From positions 372,001 to 436,000 of the forward strand of contig CAJQUW010008928.1 in assembly GCA_907163375.1 (NCBI GenBank): DNA of 64,000 bases, written 5' to 3'. Below, in pieces: positions 1 to 8,553 of the stretch. The position numbers and the translations under genes are program-made. Each line of letters begins with the position of its first letter. Within the stretch, counting starts at the first letter, position 1. The notes under the pieces are model-generated. The model searched no databases and had not been told where the DNA came from. It worked only from the letters and a program-made list of their open reading frames with translations. The DNA is from Prostheceraeus crozeri. Its lineage: Eukaryota > Platyhelminthes > Polycladida > Euryleptidae.

Positions 1-702
1 AGTGTCAGCAGATGTTGATCCACCGTGTAAAAAATTCCTTGGTTGCGCCTTATGATGGAATTGCTGTATCTTCCTCAATTACCATTCTCGGCGTAACCAT
101 AACAGACGATCTTAGGTGGAATAAACATTTTGATCGTATAATTCTCTCTGGATCCAGACGATTGCATTTAATTCGGGCATTAAAACCTTATGTTGAGAAG
201 AGAAAGTTGATTGAAGTATACAAGTGTTCGATTATGTCAGTCCTACTTTATGCATCTCCCCTCTTCTGTAAATTGCCAGTTTCAATTACCACGAAACTTG
301 AGAGAGTTCAAAGGAGAGCTCATTGCATTATTTGTGAACCTTTATGTGGCTGTTCTGTGACCGGCAATTTGACAGATACCCGAAACAAATTAGCTCGGAA
401 TTTCTTGTTGAAATGTAATTATCTCGAACATCCCCTGCACTCCTATGTTCCGCCAAAATTGCCTCGCTCAGGTCAATATACTTTCCCCTACTGCTGAACT
501 AGTAGACGCCAGAACTCTTTCTTTCCTTGGACTTGCATGTTGATAAATGTCGAAGGTTCGGAATTTTTCTTGTGAAAATAACTATATCGTTCAGATCATT
601 TTGATTTCTATAACTTCCTGTATTTTTGTAATTAACTTGTGCATCATGTCGATTTTCATTGCCTTACAATATACGCCTTATTATTATTATTATTATTATT
701 AA
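1..702 (+). mobile_element. LINE 3' fragment (jockey-superfamily type reverse transcriptase)
   Basis: A reading frame at 12-497 (161 aa) matches the C-terminal, post-palm part of non-LTR reverse transcriptases. The landmarks are ILGVTITDDLRWNKH followed about 50 residues later by VLLYASPLF. It is cut on the left by the window edge and ends at an in-frame stop. After about 180 bp of untranslated tail comes (TTA)n at 678-702, which looks like the microsatellite tail of this LINE class. No endonuclease or palm motifs lie inside the window. Clade assignment (CR1/jockey/Rex1-like) is inference from overall resemblance. The RT fragment itself is secure. Confidence 0.75.
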
Positions 703-1416
703 CATCACAACAAAGAAGTGCGGATTCATCCAAAGTACCGGTATTATTGATGCGATTCATGCGGTTCGGCTGTTAGTAGAAAAGCACCGAGAAAAGAACC
801 TGCCACTACACCTAGCGTTTCTCGATCTAGAGAAGGCGTTTGACAGGGTTCCTCATGCGCTTATCTGTCACGCTCTGCGAGCGTACGGTGTCCCCGAGGC
901 GTAAGTTCAGTGGATACAACTGCTGTACCGCGATGTCTCAAGCGTGGTACGTTGCATAAAGGGAAATTCAACGAGTTTTTTTCCATACAAGTCGATTTTC
1001 ATCAAGGCTCTGCACTGTCACCGCTACTGTTTATCTTGTGTATGGACACGATGACAAGCCCATCTCCAAACGCCAGATCCGTGGTACTTGCCTTATGTTG
1101 ATGAACTGCTGCTAACTGCAGCAAGTAGAGCGGAACTGGAACATCAGATACAGCAATGTAAGGCAAGGTTGGATAATTTCGGTTTGCGATTGAACTTGAA
1201 CAAGGCAGAATATCTGGAATGAGGAAGGCAGATGAATGGCAGTGTGAGAGTGGGCAACGATGAGCTGCCGAAAATCACCCAGTTTAAATACTTGGGCTCA
1301 AAGATCTCGGCTGATGGGGAATCAGTACCTTATGTGTGTGGGCGTGTAAGTGCTACGTGGCTAAAATGGCGGCGATGTTTTATGTGACAGAAGAATGCCA
1401 CTGAAGCTGAATTCGA

Positions 1417-1418
<2 letters not shown>
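703..1418 (+). mobile_element. RTE-type LINE, 5' piece of an interrupted copy
   Basis: Translations in shifting frames give RTE-clade reverse transcriptase: TDAIHAVRLLVEKHREKN-like text, LAFLDLEKAFDRVPH (motif A region), then HQGSALSPLLFILCMD (motif B). Further on are NFGLRLNLNKAEYLE and FKYLGSKISADG. Visible damage includes an in-frame stop after GVPEA near 902, loss of the catalytic Y-D-D text near 1090-1110, and frame changes. The homology stops in a (TA)n tract and resumes at about 24816 with the next residues of the same protein (KTVVRP...). The LINE was therefore already resident when about 23.4 kb was inserted. Confidence 0.85.
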
Positions 1419-1487
<69 letters not shown>

Positions 1488-1500
1488 TATATATTATATT
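1419..1500. repeat. (TA)n microsatellite
   Basis: About 64 bp of pure AT dinucleotides followed by degenerate attatatt. It lies exactly where the RTE LINE coding sequence breaks off. A weaker TA-rich stretch (24800-24815) lies where it resumes, so the insertion appears to have entered or created a TA tract. Confidence 0.9.
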
Positions 1501-1767
1501 TAAGAAAGAAATAGGCGACTAATTTGGAATAATAAAAAAGACTTTTTTTCTTCTGAAAAACATCTGATGAAAATCAATAGTGAAAATAAATGTTCGTCAA
1601 AACGATTAAATCCTAATGACATTGTGAATCAAAATTATCGAATTAAGACAAATAACAGATATTACAACAATAATAACTATAGAATATGCAACAATAGAAG
1701 AAGAGAACAAGTTGATAACGATATTAATTGGAGATTGAGTGAAAAATCTAATAGACGATTGTATTTT
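1501..1767 (+). other. Unidentified AT-rich sequence, left half, with Asn/Arg-rich frame
   Basis: Between the TA tract and the Polinton edge lies a frame (ATG at 1567) that is very rich in Asn and Arg and carries no motif I recognise. The Polinton target duplication falls in it, and its other half is 24526-24815. Together they form about 550 bp inserted in the RTE LINE before the Polinton arrived. It could be a remnant of another retroelement or simple low-complexity sequence. No function is claimed. Confidence 0.4.
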
Positions 1768-2407
1768 AGTAGTAAGTAAAACTCCACTTCTGGATAGCGC
1801 AAGATGGCCGCCATCGCTGACGTCCCCTCCCCCTCTGGACCGGCAGAGTGTCGTGGTCGGCCGCCGTGGTGTTTCGGGTCTGACGTCCCCCCCCTCTGGT
1901 CGACCGTCGTGTAGCGCGCGGTGATGTGGTGTCTAGGTTGGCGTGGTGTGCCGGCCAGGTTGCCGTGGTGTGCCGGCCAGGTTGGGAGGGGTGGACTGTC
2001 GTAGCTCACCTGAAAAAATCCTAAGTGTTAGAGTGGCTTTGTATGGGTAAAATTTTGAAAATTTTCCAAAGTGTGGAATTTCGACCTGGGACCGTCACCA
2101 AAACATTTTTCATCAAATTTCACTGACCTCCCCCCCCCTCTTCTAACTTTGGTTCTAGTGAACGGATTTTATTCGTTCTAGTTTCATTGGAAAGAGGAGA
2201 AAAAACTGGTCGACAACATTTTTTGTTGCGAGTCAATCGGACCAGTCGTTCAAAAGTTAGAGCGGTTACAAGATTTTAGGTCGGAGCTCGCTCACCTGAA
2301 AAAATCCTAAGTGTCAGAGTGGCTTTGTATGGGTAAAATTTTGAAAATTTTCCAAAGTGTGGAATTTCGACCTGGGACCGTCACCAAAACATTTTTCATC
2401 AAATTTC
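1768..2407 (+). repeat. Polinton left terminal inverted repeat
   Basis: About 640 bp repeated in inverted orientation at 23886-24519. It begins AGTAGTAAG, carries a GC-rich block with CAAGATGGCCGCCATC (an arrangement like a YY1 site), then poly-C runs. The module that includes CCTGAAAAAATCCTAAGTGT through ACCAAAACATTTTTCATC occurs twice (from about 2006 and from about 2288). The arms differ mostly in C-run lengths. Confidence 0.95.
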
Positions 2408-2995
2408 ACTGACCTCCCCCCCCTCTGGACAGCTAGCTTCGATCTTGGCTTCTAGTGGACGGATTTTGTCGTGCTATAGCTCGTTTGAAAGCTAAGAGTG
2501 AGACAAATTCAGTGAAAGAAACGGCTTGTTCATATCTGTCTTCGTTTAGATGTGAGGCGCCATTCAAGATTTTGGGAGACTGTCGAAAAACGACAGAGTT
2601 AGAATTTTGGACGTTTTGGGCTGTAGCGTCAAAACGAGGCATCGGATGGGAAAACGGAGGCCAGATTCGGATTCAGCGTGAAATTCTGCATCGGTATGGT
2701 GAGTTTCAAGTCAATCGGAGAGAAAAAGTTTCGCTGACCCCCCCCCCCCCGGCACCGATCTTCCAACTTTGGTTCTAGAGATCGTAGAAAGTCGTGCAAT
2801 AGCTCGTTTGAAAGCTAAGAGTGAGACAAATTCACTGAAAGAATCGCCTTGTTCCTATCTGTCTTCGTTTAGATGTGAGACACCATTTAAGATTTTGGGA
2901 GATTGACGAAAAACGATAGAGTTAGAATTTCCCAAGAAACAGCTCCAGCGGGCGAATGAAGGCTCGGATTGGTAAACGGAGGCCAGATTTGGAAT
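2408..2995 (+). repeat. Polinton left subterminal direct repeats
   Basis: A unit beginning near 2453 with GGACGGATTTTGTCGTGC, containing AGCTCGTTTGAAAGCTAAG and TAGAATTTTGGACG, recurs from about 2785 in diverged form. The same unit occurs three times in the second Polinton copy (about 62030, 62335 and 62640). Units are separated by runs of 8-11 C. The frames open across these units look like by-products of the repeat. They may be replication-origin or packaging-associated repeats, but nothing in the sequence proves that. Confidence 0.8.
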
Positions 2996-3012
2996 CAGCT
3001 TGATGTTATTGT

Positions 3013-3060
3013 CCAATGAGGATCATCATCCAATGAGAATCAAGCATTTCTATATAAATA
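3013..3060 (+). promoter_or_regulatory. Core promoter of the left-arm transcription unit
   Basis: TATATAAATA at 3051-3060 is preceded by two CCAAT boxes (3013-3017 and 3030-3034), about 100 bp upstream of the first ATG. The block is conserved in the second copy, with TATAAATA at 62913-62920. This is a textbook pol II layout driving plus-strand genes. Confidence 0.75.
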
Positions 3061-3158
3061 GCGAGCCTTCCACAGTGAGAATCATTCCATCGTTGAATCA
3101 CACGAGTGACGGACGCACATTTCCTCTCTCTAGTTCCCTATTCTATTATCCAACTAAA

Positions 3159-3933
3159 ATGGTAAGTCGCTACTTTCCTCCCTCTCTTCCCTTGAACGTA
3201 AACTTAATACAATCTTTTCCATTTTCAGGCATCTACTCCATCTGCTGCGCTAGTAGGACAAAATGGCGGTCAAACGTTACAAGGTTCGCTACGATCAGAT
3301 CATCTACAACTGAGGCCAGTGGAAGGAACAACCAAGGTACATAATCCTACACCGCTACAGCGTAAATTTAAACAAGTCTTGCGTTATGACGATCATGGCG
3401 TAGTACTCCAAACGGGAATGCTCCCTTCCACGGATGTCAAGATAATGCACAATCAGTATGGTGACTACATACTGATCCCCGTGAGTCCGTACATTCGCCA
3501 CCAACTTGATATTATTGAGGAGTACGTGACATTAAATATGGACATTCCTACTCCTCTTGCTCAAGAGTGGAAGGCGAGAGATGACAAGGATACACCCTAT
3601 AGAAAGATTTGGGATGGTAATCACATTTGCCTACCGGTATCACATTGGTGCACTTACTATAAGAAGGAGGGAGATCATTCAACACCCATCACATGCGACG
3701 AGCTCGGAAAAGGTACTTGGGATATCCTTTTCAAAGTGAATGGACTATATTATGGTCGGCATAAGGATAATAAAATTGCCTCTCTCTCCATGCATATGGA
3801 ATCCATCCTATATATTCCGAAACCACCCAACGTGGACGACATAATTGATCAAATCCTTAACAGCAGTGGTACGAAGCGCAAGTCGGAGAAGAATGCTGCA
3901 TCAAAACGCAAATCAAAGAAGGAGAATTACTAG
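3159..3933 (+). CDS. Polinton left-arm basic-tailed protein, spliced start
   Basis: The ATG at 3159-3161 is followed immediately by GTAAGT and an intron to 3228 (acceptor TTTTCAG). Exon 2 then runs open to 3933. The second copy has the same layout at 63023-63798, which supports it as real. The product is about 235 aa with a globular core (DYILIPVSPYIRHQ, CLPVSHWCTYYKK, GTWDILFKVNGLYYGRH) and a lysine/arginine-rich tail (TKRKSEKN...KRKSKKEN) that looks like a nuclear-localisation or nucleic-acid-binding tail. The alternating beta-type pattern could be an OB-fold single-stranded-DNA-binding protein, but that is a guess. I do not recognise the family. First gene behind the left promoter. Confidence 0.75.
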
Positions 3934-3967
3934 TCCTTTCCTAACTCTACCCTATGACAATTCGCTT

Positions 3968-4093
3968 ATGTGCTTTGAGTGTCGTAGACGTGGTCTTATT
4001 AGATACATTTTACTTCTTCGTTGCCATCATATCATTTGTGTATTTTGTCGTGAAAAGCATCGATGTAATTCTTCATTTTGTAATATGTTATAG
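3968..4093 (+). CDS. RING-like zinc-finger microprotein
   Basis: A 41-residue frame starting MCFECRRRGL contains C-x2-C, then RCHHIICVFC and CNSSFC, a cysteine/histidine spacing like a short RING or U-box-like finger. It lies 35 bp after the preceding stop and is preserved in the second copy (63833-63958). It may be translated alone or as a spliced 3' exon. A full-length RING protein lies nearby at 5175. Short size keeps confidence moderate. Confidence 0.45.
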   Translation: MCFECRRRGLIRYILLLRCHHIICVFCREKHRCNSSFCNML

Positions 4094-4127
4094 AACGTTT
4101 CCTTAGATGTGTAAATTTCCGTTTTAG

Positions 4128-4670
4128 GCTTCTATCATCATTTTTATGGATTGTGAGGGTGAACCTGTACAGGAGCTCAGTGCTATTGCTATGAACAATT
4201 GGACATATCAGATTGTCAGTGTCTATCATCAACATGCCAACTGCAATCCCAATGTTGATCAATGGGCGAGAAAACACATTCATGGACTTAATCTGAAATA
4301 TTTGCAAGACTATGGCTTTTCTTGTGACAGTGCTCTTCTTATTGACTTTAAACGATGGTTAGCTGCTTTCAATGTTATACGCATCTTTTGTAATAATCCT
4401 GGTAAGGAGAGGAAAGTATTTCCTAATTTAATCATTGATGATATTTTGCTCCCACCTTGGGATAGTAGAGTGAATCAACATTATCATGAAGTCACGAAAC
4501 CTTTTAAGGATTTGTGTGTTCCTATTTTGTCTGTTCGTTGTAGTAGCTACATTCATAAGCAATGCTTCTTTCCTCCTTACCTCAGCACTGCCAAAGTCCT
4601 GTATGGTTATCATTGCTCGCTGTATGATAGTTACCAGCTGTATCTATTTTATCTCTTTTCAAACCATTGA
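4128..4670 (+). CDS. Exonuclease-like (DEDD/RNase H-fold) protein, tentative
   Basis: The open frame has an internal ATG at 4146, but coding looks likely from 4128. There an acceptor (CCGTTTTAG) is followed in frame by six codons giving a hydrophobic strand just ahead of MDCEGEPVQELSAI. Strand plus D-x-E resembles exonuclease motif I of DEDD nucleases. Later text (LNLKYLQDYGF, a WL block, FCNNPGKER) fits a compact nuclease of about 180 aa, but motifs II and III are not clear. The acceptor is in phase with the ATG-only leader exon at 3159, so both proteins may share it. An AATAAA follows at 4700. Alternative: a conserved protein of unknown function. Confidence 0.5.
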   Translation, partial: ASIIIFMDCEGEPVQELSAIAMNNWTYQIVSVYHQHANCNPNVDQWARKHIHGLNLKYLQDYGFSCDSALLIDFKRWLAAFNVIRIFCNNPGKERKVFPNLIIDDILLPPWDSRVNQHYHEVTKPFKDLCVPILSVRCSSYIHKQCFFPPYLSTAKVLYGYHCSLYDSYQLYLFYLFSNH

Positions 4671-4699
4671 TTTATAATGCATGCTTGTTACCATTATTC

Positions 4700-4705
4700 A
4701 ATAAA
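4700..4705 (+). terminator. Poly(A) signal of the first left-arm transcripts
   Basis: AATAAA 30 bp after the stop at 4670, followed by T/G-rich sequence. It would end transcripts from the 3051 promoter that carry the first three proteins. Confidence 0.6.
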
Positions 4706-4761
4706 TGTTACTATGAGAAGAGTTGTTTTCATGCAATGGATGGGTTAGTTAAAGGGCGATC

Positions 4762-5172
4762 ATGTCTTTCTCAAACGACTGCGGAACATTACATTTTCAT
4801 AGGCAAAGTTTAAAAGGAGCTGTTCAAGATTATGTGATAAATTTTCATAAAGATGAGACCGACATCGAAGCAGTGGTCGATGATGCTAGCACTCTATTTC
4901 TAGAGTTAATGAATACATTCTCTGATAGCATTGTCATGGCGCGATTAGTTGCGAAAATTAAGTTTAGTCATTTTGGAAAGGAAGAGGTGGAAAGTCGCTC
5001 TTTCCATTTTGCTTCTTATTCAATGGAAGTGGTAGATCACCCCGAAGAATTTTTTAAAAGACATATGATAAAAATTGCTGAACGTCTTAACGCATTTAAC
5101 CATCATGGTAGCAGTCTAGTGATTGAAGCGATTTCAGATATTCACATTCAACTTTCCATAAAGAAAAATTGA
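4762..5172 (+). CDS. Polinton protein resembling the N-terminal region of pPolB-type proteins
   Basis: A 136-aa protein ending FNHHGSSLVIEAISDIHIQL. The pattern (helix, then x-F-x-x-x-G-S-x-L/W-x-I-x-x-I-x-x-I/L) resembles a segment I associate with the N-terminal part of protein-primed polymerases and related proteins in arthropod and Polinton genomes. Here it is encoded separately from the polymerase at 15-19 kb. A role in replication (terminal-protein-like or polymerase partner) is inference. It is followed directly by the RING gene, whose ATG lies 3 bp beyond this stop. Confidence 0.6.
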   Translation: MSFSNDCGTLHFHRQSLKGAVQDYVINFHKDETDIEAVVDDASTLFLELMNTFSDSIVMARLVAKIKFSHFGKEEVESRSFHFASYSMEVVDHPEEFFKRHMIKIAERLNAFNHHGSSLVIEAISDIHIQLSIKKN

Positions 5173-5174
5173 AA

Positions 5175-5498
5175 ATGCAGTGGTACTTGATTGTAGCACA
5201 ACTGGTTTTCGAGCTATGTCTGCTCACTCTCGAAGTATATTCCTTCTGTACATGTGTCTATTATTTAGAAAAGGCTAGCAAATTCATATCTTCAAAAAGA
5301 CTTGCTATAGACATCAGTAACGGTGAAACTATGTGTTGTGATGTATGTAAGCGAAAGGATGGAAATGAAAAGCGCATCTTCAAGAGATGTAAGCATGCTT
5401 TTTGTCAACGCTGTTTCATACGTAATTGCATTCAACTTTGCAGATGTAACCACTGTGACATTGCTCATTTCGAGTGTCACTTATGTCGCAATAGTTAG
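5175..5498 (+). CDS. Membrane-anchored RING-finger protein
   Basis: About 107 aa. Residues 3-33 are hydrophobic (YLIVAQLVFELCLL and onward), giving a signal-anchor or one transmembrane segment. Residues about 52-105 form a RING: CCDVCKR, RCKHAFCQRCF, CNHC, CHLC, i.e. the C-x2-C ... C-x-H-x2-C-x2-C ... C-x2-C order. RING proteins are usually E3 ubiquitin ligases, and viral examples degrade host defence factors. The role here is inferred. The ATG at 5175 is chosen because the nominal upstream start is not an ATG. Confidence 0.75.
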   Translation: MQWYLIVAQLVFELCLLTLEVYSFCTCVYYLEKASKFISSKRLAIDISNGETMCCDVCKRKDGNEKRIFKRCKHAFCQRCFIRNCIQLCRCNHCDIAHFECHLCRNS

Positions 5499-5549
5499 TA
5501 CCTATGCAAATGTGGTAAAGATAGGTTTTAGCAAAGACTAACACGGAAA

Positions 5550-5906
5550 ATGGCGAAACGTAAAATGGCGAAACGTAAAAGTCAAAAGTTTTCTTCAGCC
5601 ATTCAAGCTCTCCGACGAATGAAAGCAAATCAGCGATACAATGCTATACGACATGCCAACGATAAATTCATTCATGAAATTATTTCTCATTTGAGAAAGT
5701 TGAGGACGAAGAAATTAGCGCCAAAACAACGAAAGTTACTTAAGCGATATGCTACGAAATTGCGTTTCATCTCCAATCCTAAAGTCACCCTTCAAAGAAA
5801 GAGGAAAACTCTAACACAAAAGGGCGGTTTCCTTTCAGCAATACTTCCAATGATAGCTCCTGCCGTGGGCAACCTATTGGGTAATATCTTTGGCTCTAAG
5901 CGTTAA
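5550..5906 (+). CDS. Small basic structural protein with amphipathic C-terminus
   Basis: 118 aa. The first 100 residues are very rich in Lys/Arg (it opens with a duplicated MAKRK motif) and suit DNA condensation. The last 25 are glycine/alanine/isoleucine-rich and hydrophobic (GGFLSAILPMIAPAVG) and could insert in membranes. The KGG sequence before the hydrophobic part resembles sites cut by adenain-type proteases. This layout recalls adenovirus core protein X and the membrane-lytic part of protein VI. Exact homology is not established. Confidence 0.65.
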   Translation: MAKRKMAKRKSQKFSSAIQALRRMKANQRYNAIRHANDKFIHEIISHLRKLRTKKLAPKQRKLLKRYATKLRFISNPKVTLQRKRKTLTQKGGFLSAILPMIAPAVGNLLGNIFGSKR

Positions 5907-5937
5907 TTATGCAAATGTTGAATCTCAAAGTAATAAA

Positions 5938-6555
5938 ATGGATTTCAGACTTCAATGTGATAAAGTTCTGACTGTATCACGTCCATCTCATGCAGGTAAA
6001 ACTGTTTTCACGCTGAATTTATTGGATAAAAGAAGGGAGTTGTTTAAGGAACCTATCAATCGAGTGATTTGGTGTCATGGTATTTATCAACCGTCGCTGT
6101 TTCAGGAATTGCAAAGTCGCAACTTTATTCGACATGAAGGAATTATTCCAGTGGATAAACTTCAGTCTAATGATGTTGTTGTATTGGATGATTTATTAAA
6201 AGAAAGTAAGAATTCAAAAGATGTTACAGATATGTTCACTCGCGCAGCACACCATAAAAGGTGCTTTATCATCTATATCACACAAAATTTGTTTCCTGAT
6301 GGAAAAGAAGCTCGTACACGAAACCTGAATACACACTATTATGCTATTTTCAAGAATCCGCGAGATAAAAGTCAATTTGAAATTTTAGCGCGACAAGTTG
6401 CACCCAGAGGATCAAAAGCCTTAATTGAAATTTTTCAAGCAGCTACTGAAAAACCATACGGTTACTTATTCATTGACTTTACGCAAGAGTGTCCGGAAGA
6501 ATTTAGATTTCGAAGTCATATTTTGAAAACTCCCATGATTATCTACAAACTATGA
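5938..6555 (+). CDS. ATP: FtsK/HerA-type genome-packaging ATPase
   Basis: 205 aa from the ATG at 5938, chosen because it places the Walker A strand near the N-terminus as in the family and avoids overlap with the previous gene. Walker A is RPSHAGKT (residues 15-22), Walker B VVVLDDLL (about 80-87), and the sensor region ITQNLF follows. This is the A32-like packaging ATPase shared by Polintons, adenovirus-like and nucleocytoplasmic viruses. It pumps DNA into preformed capsids. The stop overlaps the next ATG (ATGA). Confidence 0.93.
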   Translation: MDFRLQCDKVLTVSRPSHAGKTVFTLNLLDKRRELFKEPINRVIWCHGIYQPSLFQELQSRNFIRHEGIIPVDKLQSNDVVVLDDLLKESKNSKDVTDMFTRAAHHKRCFIIYITQNLFPDGKEARTRNLNTHYYAIFKNPRDKSQFEILARQVAPRGSKALIEIFQAATEKPYGYLFIDFTQECPEEFRFRSHILKTPMIIYKL

Positions 6556-7244
6556 GTTCTTATTCTCGCATGATTGTTATTCCTCAGGATGAATATGTAC
6601 AATTGACTGCCATGCAGCAAGTAAAGCAACCTCTTGCAAATCAAATGTATAGGAAAGAAATAGATTATCAGCAAAATGTTCACATCAAAGATCCACATCG
6701 TGCTGTATTATTACAATCGGAAACTGTTGAGCAATTGAAAAACTTGAAGAATAAGATGCGTGACTCTGTATCGACTGCTACACCTTTAGCATCTCGCGCA
6801 CATGCCATATCTCTTTTCAACAGTATTGAACCCCATCTCAATGTAAATGATAGAGGAGAAATCATTACAGATGAAAATAAAGTGATTGATGCTTCACGTT
6901 ATGAAGACTTGATTCAGTATGCGACACGTAGAAAGCGCCGTCAGGGCTATGTTCCACCTGGTTGGTCATACTTTCTTAAACTATTGAAAAAGCATAATGT
7001 GCCAAAATTTGCTTTAAATAATGAGACATTGAAAGAACTTGATTCAACAGTGGCTACTGCTCCAATGCTTCAGGCGATGAAAATGCCAACAAATTGGTTT
7101 AAGACGTCACCTGCTACATCCCCTCCCACACTCACTAAGCAAACAAGAGGAAGAACTCGACGTAGATCTACATCACCACTAAAACTAGTAAAAGGAAAAC
7201 GTAAAACAGCTCCTCCTAGGAAATACATGTTCTCAGACTATTAA
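6552..7244 (+). CDS. Conserved Polinton structural-type protein (PX/PY-like)
   Basis: 230 aa. It starts SYSRMIVIPQDEYVQL, an N-terminal signature (hydrophobic strand, P-x-[DE]-E-Y-x-x-L) that I associate with unnamed proteins next to the ATPase in Polintons. The middle is helical with a short conserved-looking block (VPPGWSYFLKLL). The end is a proline/serine/arginine-rich basic tail (RGRTRRRSTSP). It overlaps the ATPase gene by 4 bp. Possibly a virion core or scaffold component. Function unknown. Confidence 0.7.
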   Translation: MSSYSRMIVIPQDEYVQLTAMQQVKQPLANQMYRKEIDYQQNVHIKDPHRAVLLQSETVEQLKNLKNKMRDSVSTATPLASRAHAISLFNSIEPHLNVNDRGEIITDENKVIDASRYEDLIQYATRRKRRQGYVPPGWSYFLKLLKKHNVPKFALNNETLKELDSTVATAPMLQAMKMPTNWFKTSPATSPPTLTKQTRGRTRRRSTSPLKLVKGKRKTAPPRKYMFSDY

Positions 7245-7245
7245 T

Positions 7246-7461
7246 ATGAAGCAGATGTGTTGCTTGCCATGTAATGAGCCGCCAGAGGTGAATGTCGTTG
7301 TCACTTGCACTTGCTGCGCCAGCTCTCATAATGAAACCCCTAAGCAATGTGAACACGATCGCAAAACCGCTAAAGCTAAATGCTGCAGTTGTTGTAAATG
7401 TAGAAAGGCAAGAAAACAAAAAGATGAGAAGGAGGAAAAAGAGTCAGTCGTCATCGACTGA
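7246..7461 (+). CDS. Cysteine-rich small protein overlapping the integrase start
   Basis: 71 aa beginning one base after the previous stop, with about a dozen cysteines in CC and C-x-C clusters (CCLPC, CTCC, CCSCCKC) and a charged tail. It overlaps the integrase frame from 7424. The tight spacing fits the packed plus-strand operon-like layout and the composition is not random. It could equally be an untranslated stretch ahead of the integrase. Metal binding is inferred only from the cysteines. Confidence 0.35.
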   Translation: MKQMCCLPCNEPPEVNVVVTCTCCASSHNETPKQCEHDRKTAKAKCCSCCKCRKARKQKDEKEEKESVVID

Positions 7462-8506
7462 ACGTTTGAAGTCAATCTATTATGATGTAAAACATCCGGC
7501 AGGATTTGCATCTATCAAGAAATTATCAAAAGCGAGTGGTCTTCCACAATCACAAGTGAAACGATGGTTAAAGGGTCAGGCTACCTATACACTCCACAAA
7601 CAAGCGAAAAAGAAGTACCGCACCCGCCATTATATTGTTCATGACATCGATGAACAGTGGCAAGCAGATTTGTGCGATGTTGCCTCCATTTCAAAACATA
7701 ACTCGGGTAATAATTTTATTTTAACCGTCATTGATATTTTCTCGCGTTATGCGTGGGCTCAACCTTTAAAAACTAAAGAAGGGAAAGGAGTAGCAAAAGC
7801 ATTCCAAACAATTTTTCGAGAAGGTCGGATTCCAAAAAGAATTCAGAGTGATCAAGGAAAAGAGTTTGAAAATCAGCATGTGACAAGATTATTTGAGAGG
7901 CATGACATTGAGTTGTTTAGTGTAAAGAGTGCTTATAAAGCTGCACTCGTTAAACGTTTTAATCGCACATTAAAAAATCGCTTGTGGCGACATTTTACTG
8001 CCAACTTGACACAAAATTGGACAAAGGTTCTACAAGATACACTCCATGCCTACAATTACTCTATCCATCGTTCTATTGGACTCAGACCAGTAGATGTAAA
8101 TGCTGACAATGTAGATAAAGTGCGCGAATCATTCCAACGTAAACGCACTCATGTGAAAAGTGATGTGAAAATTGGTGATAAAGTTCGTATCTCAAAAGTG
8201 AAAAGTGTTTTTGCTAAAGGGTACCTTCCGAATTGGACAGAGGAGGTATTTACAGTATCAAGGATTAATCAAAAAGACTCTCCAACCACCTACAAGTTGA
8301 AAGATTACGATAATGAAGAAATTGAGGGTAGCTTTTACCGCGATGAGATTGAGGTAGTCACTGAAAGTGAAACATATTTGGTAGAGAAAATCATTCGATG
8401 TAAAAAACGGCAAGGTGAAGAATGGTGTCTTGTTAAATGGACTGGTTATCCTTCAAGTATGATCTCTTGGATGCGTCGTGCCGACATCTTTCATCTAAGT
8501 GATTGA
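7424..8506 (+). CDS. INT: Integrase (rve, retroviral-like) with C-terminal chromodomain
   Basis: About 360 aa if started at the ATG at 7424. The upstream frame to 7292 lacks family character. N-terminal helical region with SGLPQSQVKRWL. Core: WQADLCDV, FILTVIDIFSRYAWAQPLK, RIQSDQGKEF, and the RFNRTLKNRLWR helix of the rve fold. A C-terminal chromodomain (YLVEKIIRCKK ... EEWCLVKWTGYPSS) follows. Polinton integrases insert the element and make 6-bp target duplications, which the borders here show. The chromodomain is thought to guide targeting. Confidence 0.93.
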   Translation: MRRRKKSQSSSTERLKSIYYDVKHPAGFASIKKLSKASGLPQSQVKRWLKGQATYTLHKQAKKKYRTRHYIVHDIDEQWQADLCDVASISKHNSGNNFILTVIDIFSRYAWAQPLKTKEGKGVAKAFQTIFREGRIPKRIQSDQGKEFENQHVTRLFERHDIELFSVKSAYKAALVKRFNRTLKNRLWRHFTANLTQNWTKVLQDTLHAYNYSIHRSIGLRPVDVNADNVDKVRESFQRKRTHVKSDVKIGDKVRISKVKSVFAKGYLPNWTEEVFTVSRINQKDSPTTYKLKDYDNEEIEGSFYRDEIEVVTESETYLVEKIIRCKKRQGEEWCLVKWTGYPSSMISWMRRADIFHLSD

Positions 8507-8553
8507 CAGTGATTCATGCAAAGTTGTAACTAACAATGTTTAGGGTTTGAGCT

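Noticed and set aside
2433-2778. Genes in the Polinton subterminal repeats
   Set aside because: Open frames there recur with each repeat unit on both strands and have no family resemblance. They are by-products of the repeat.
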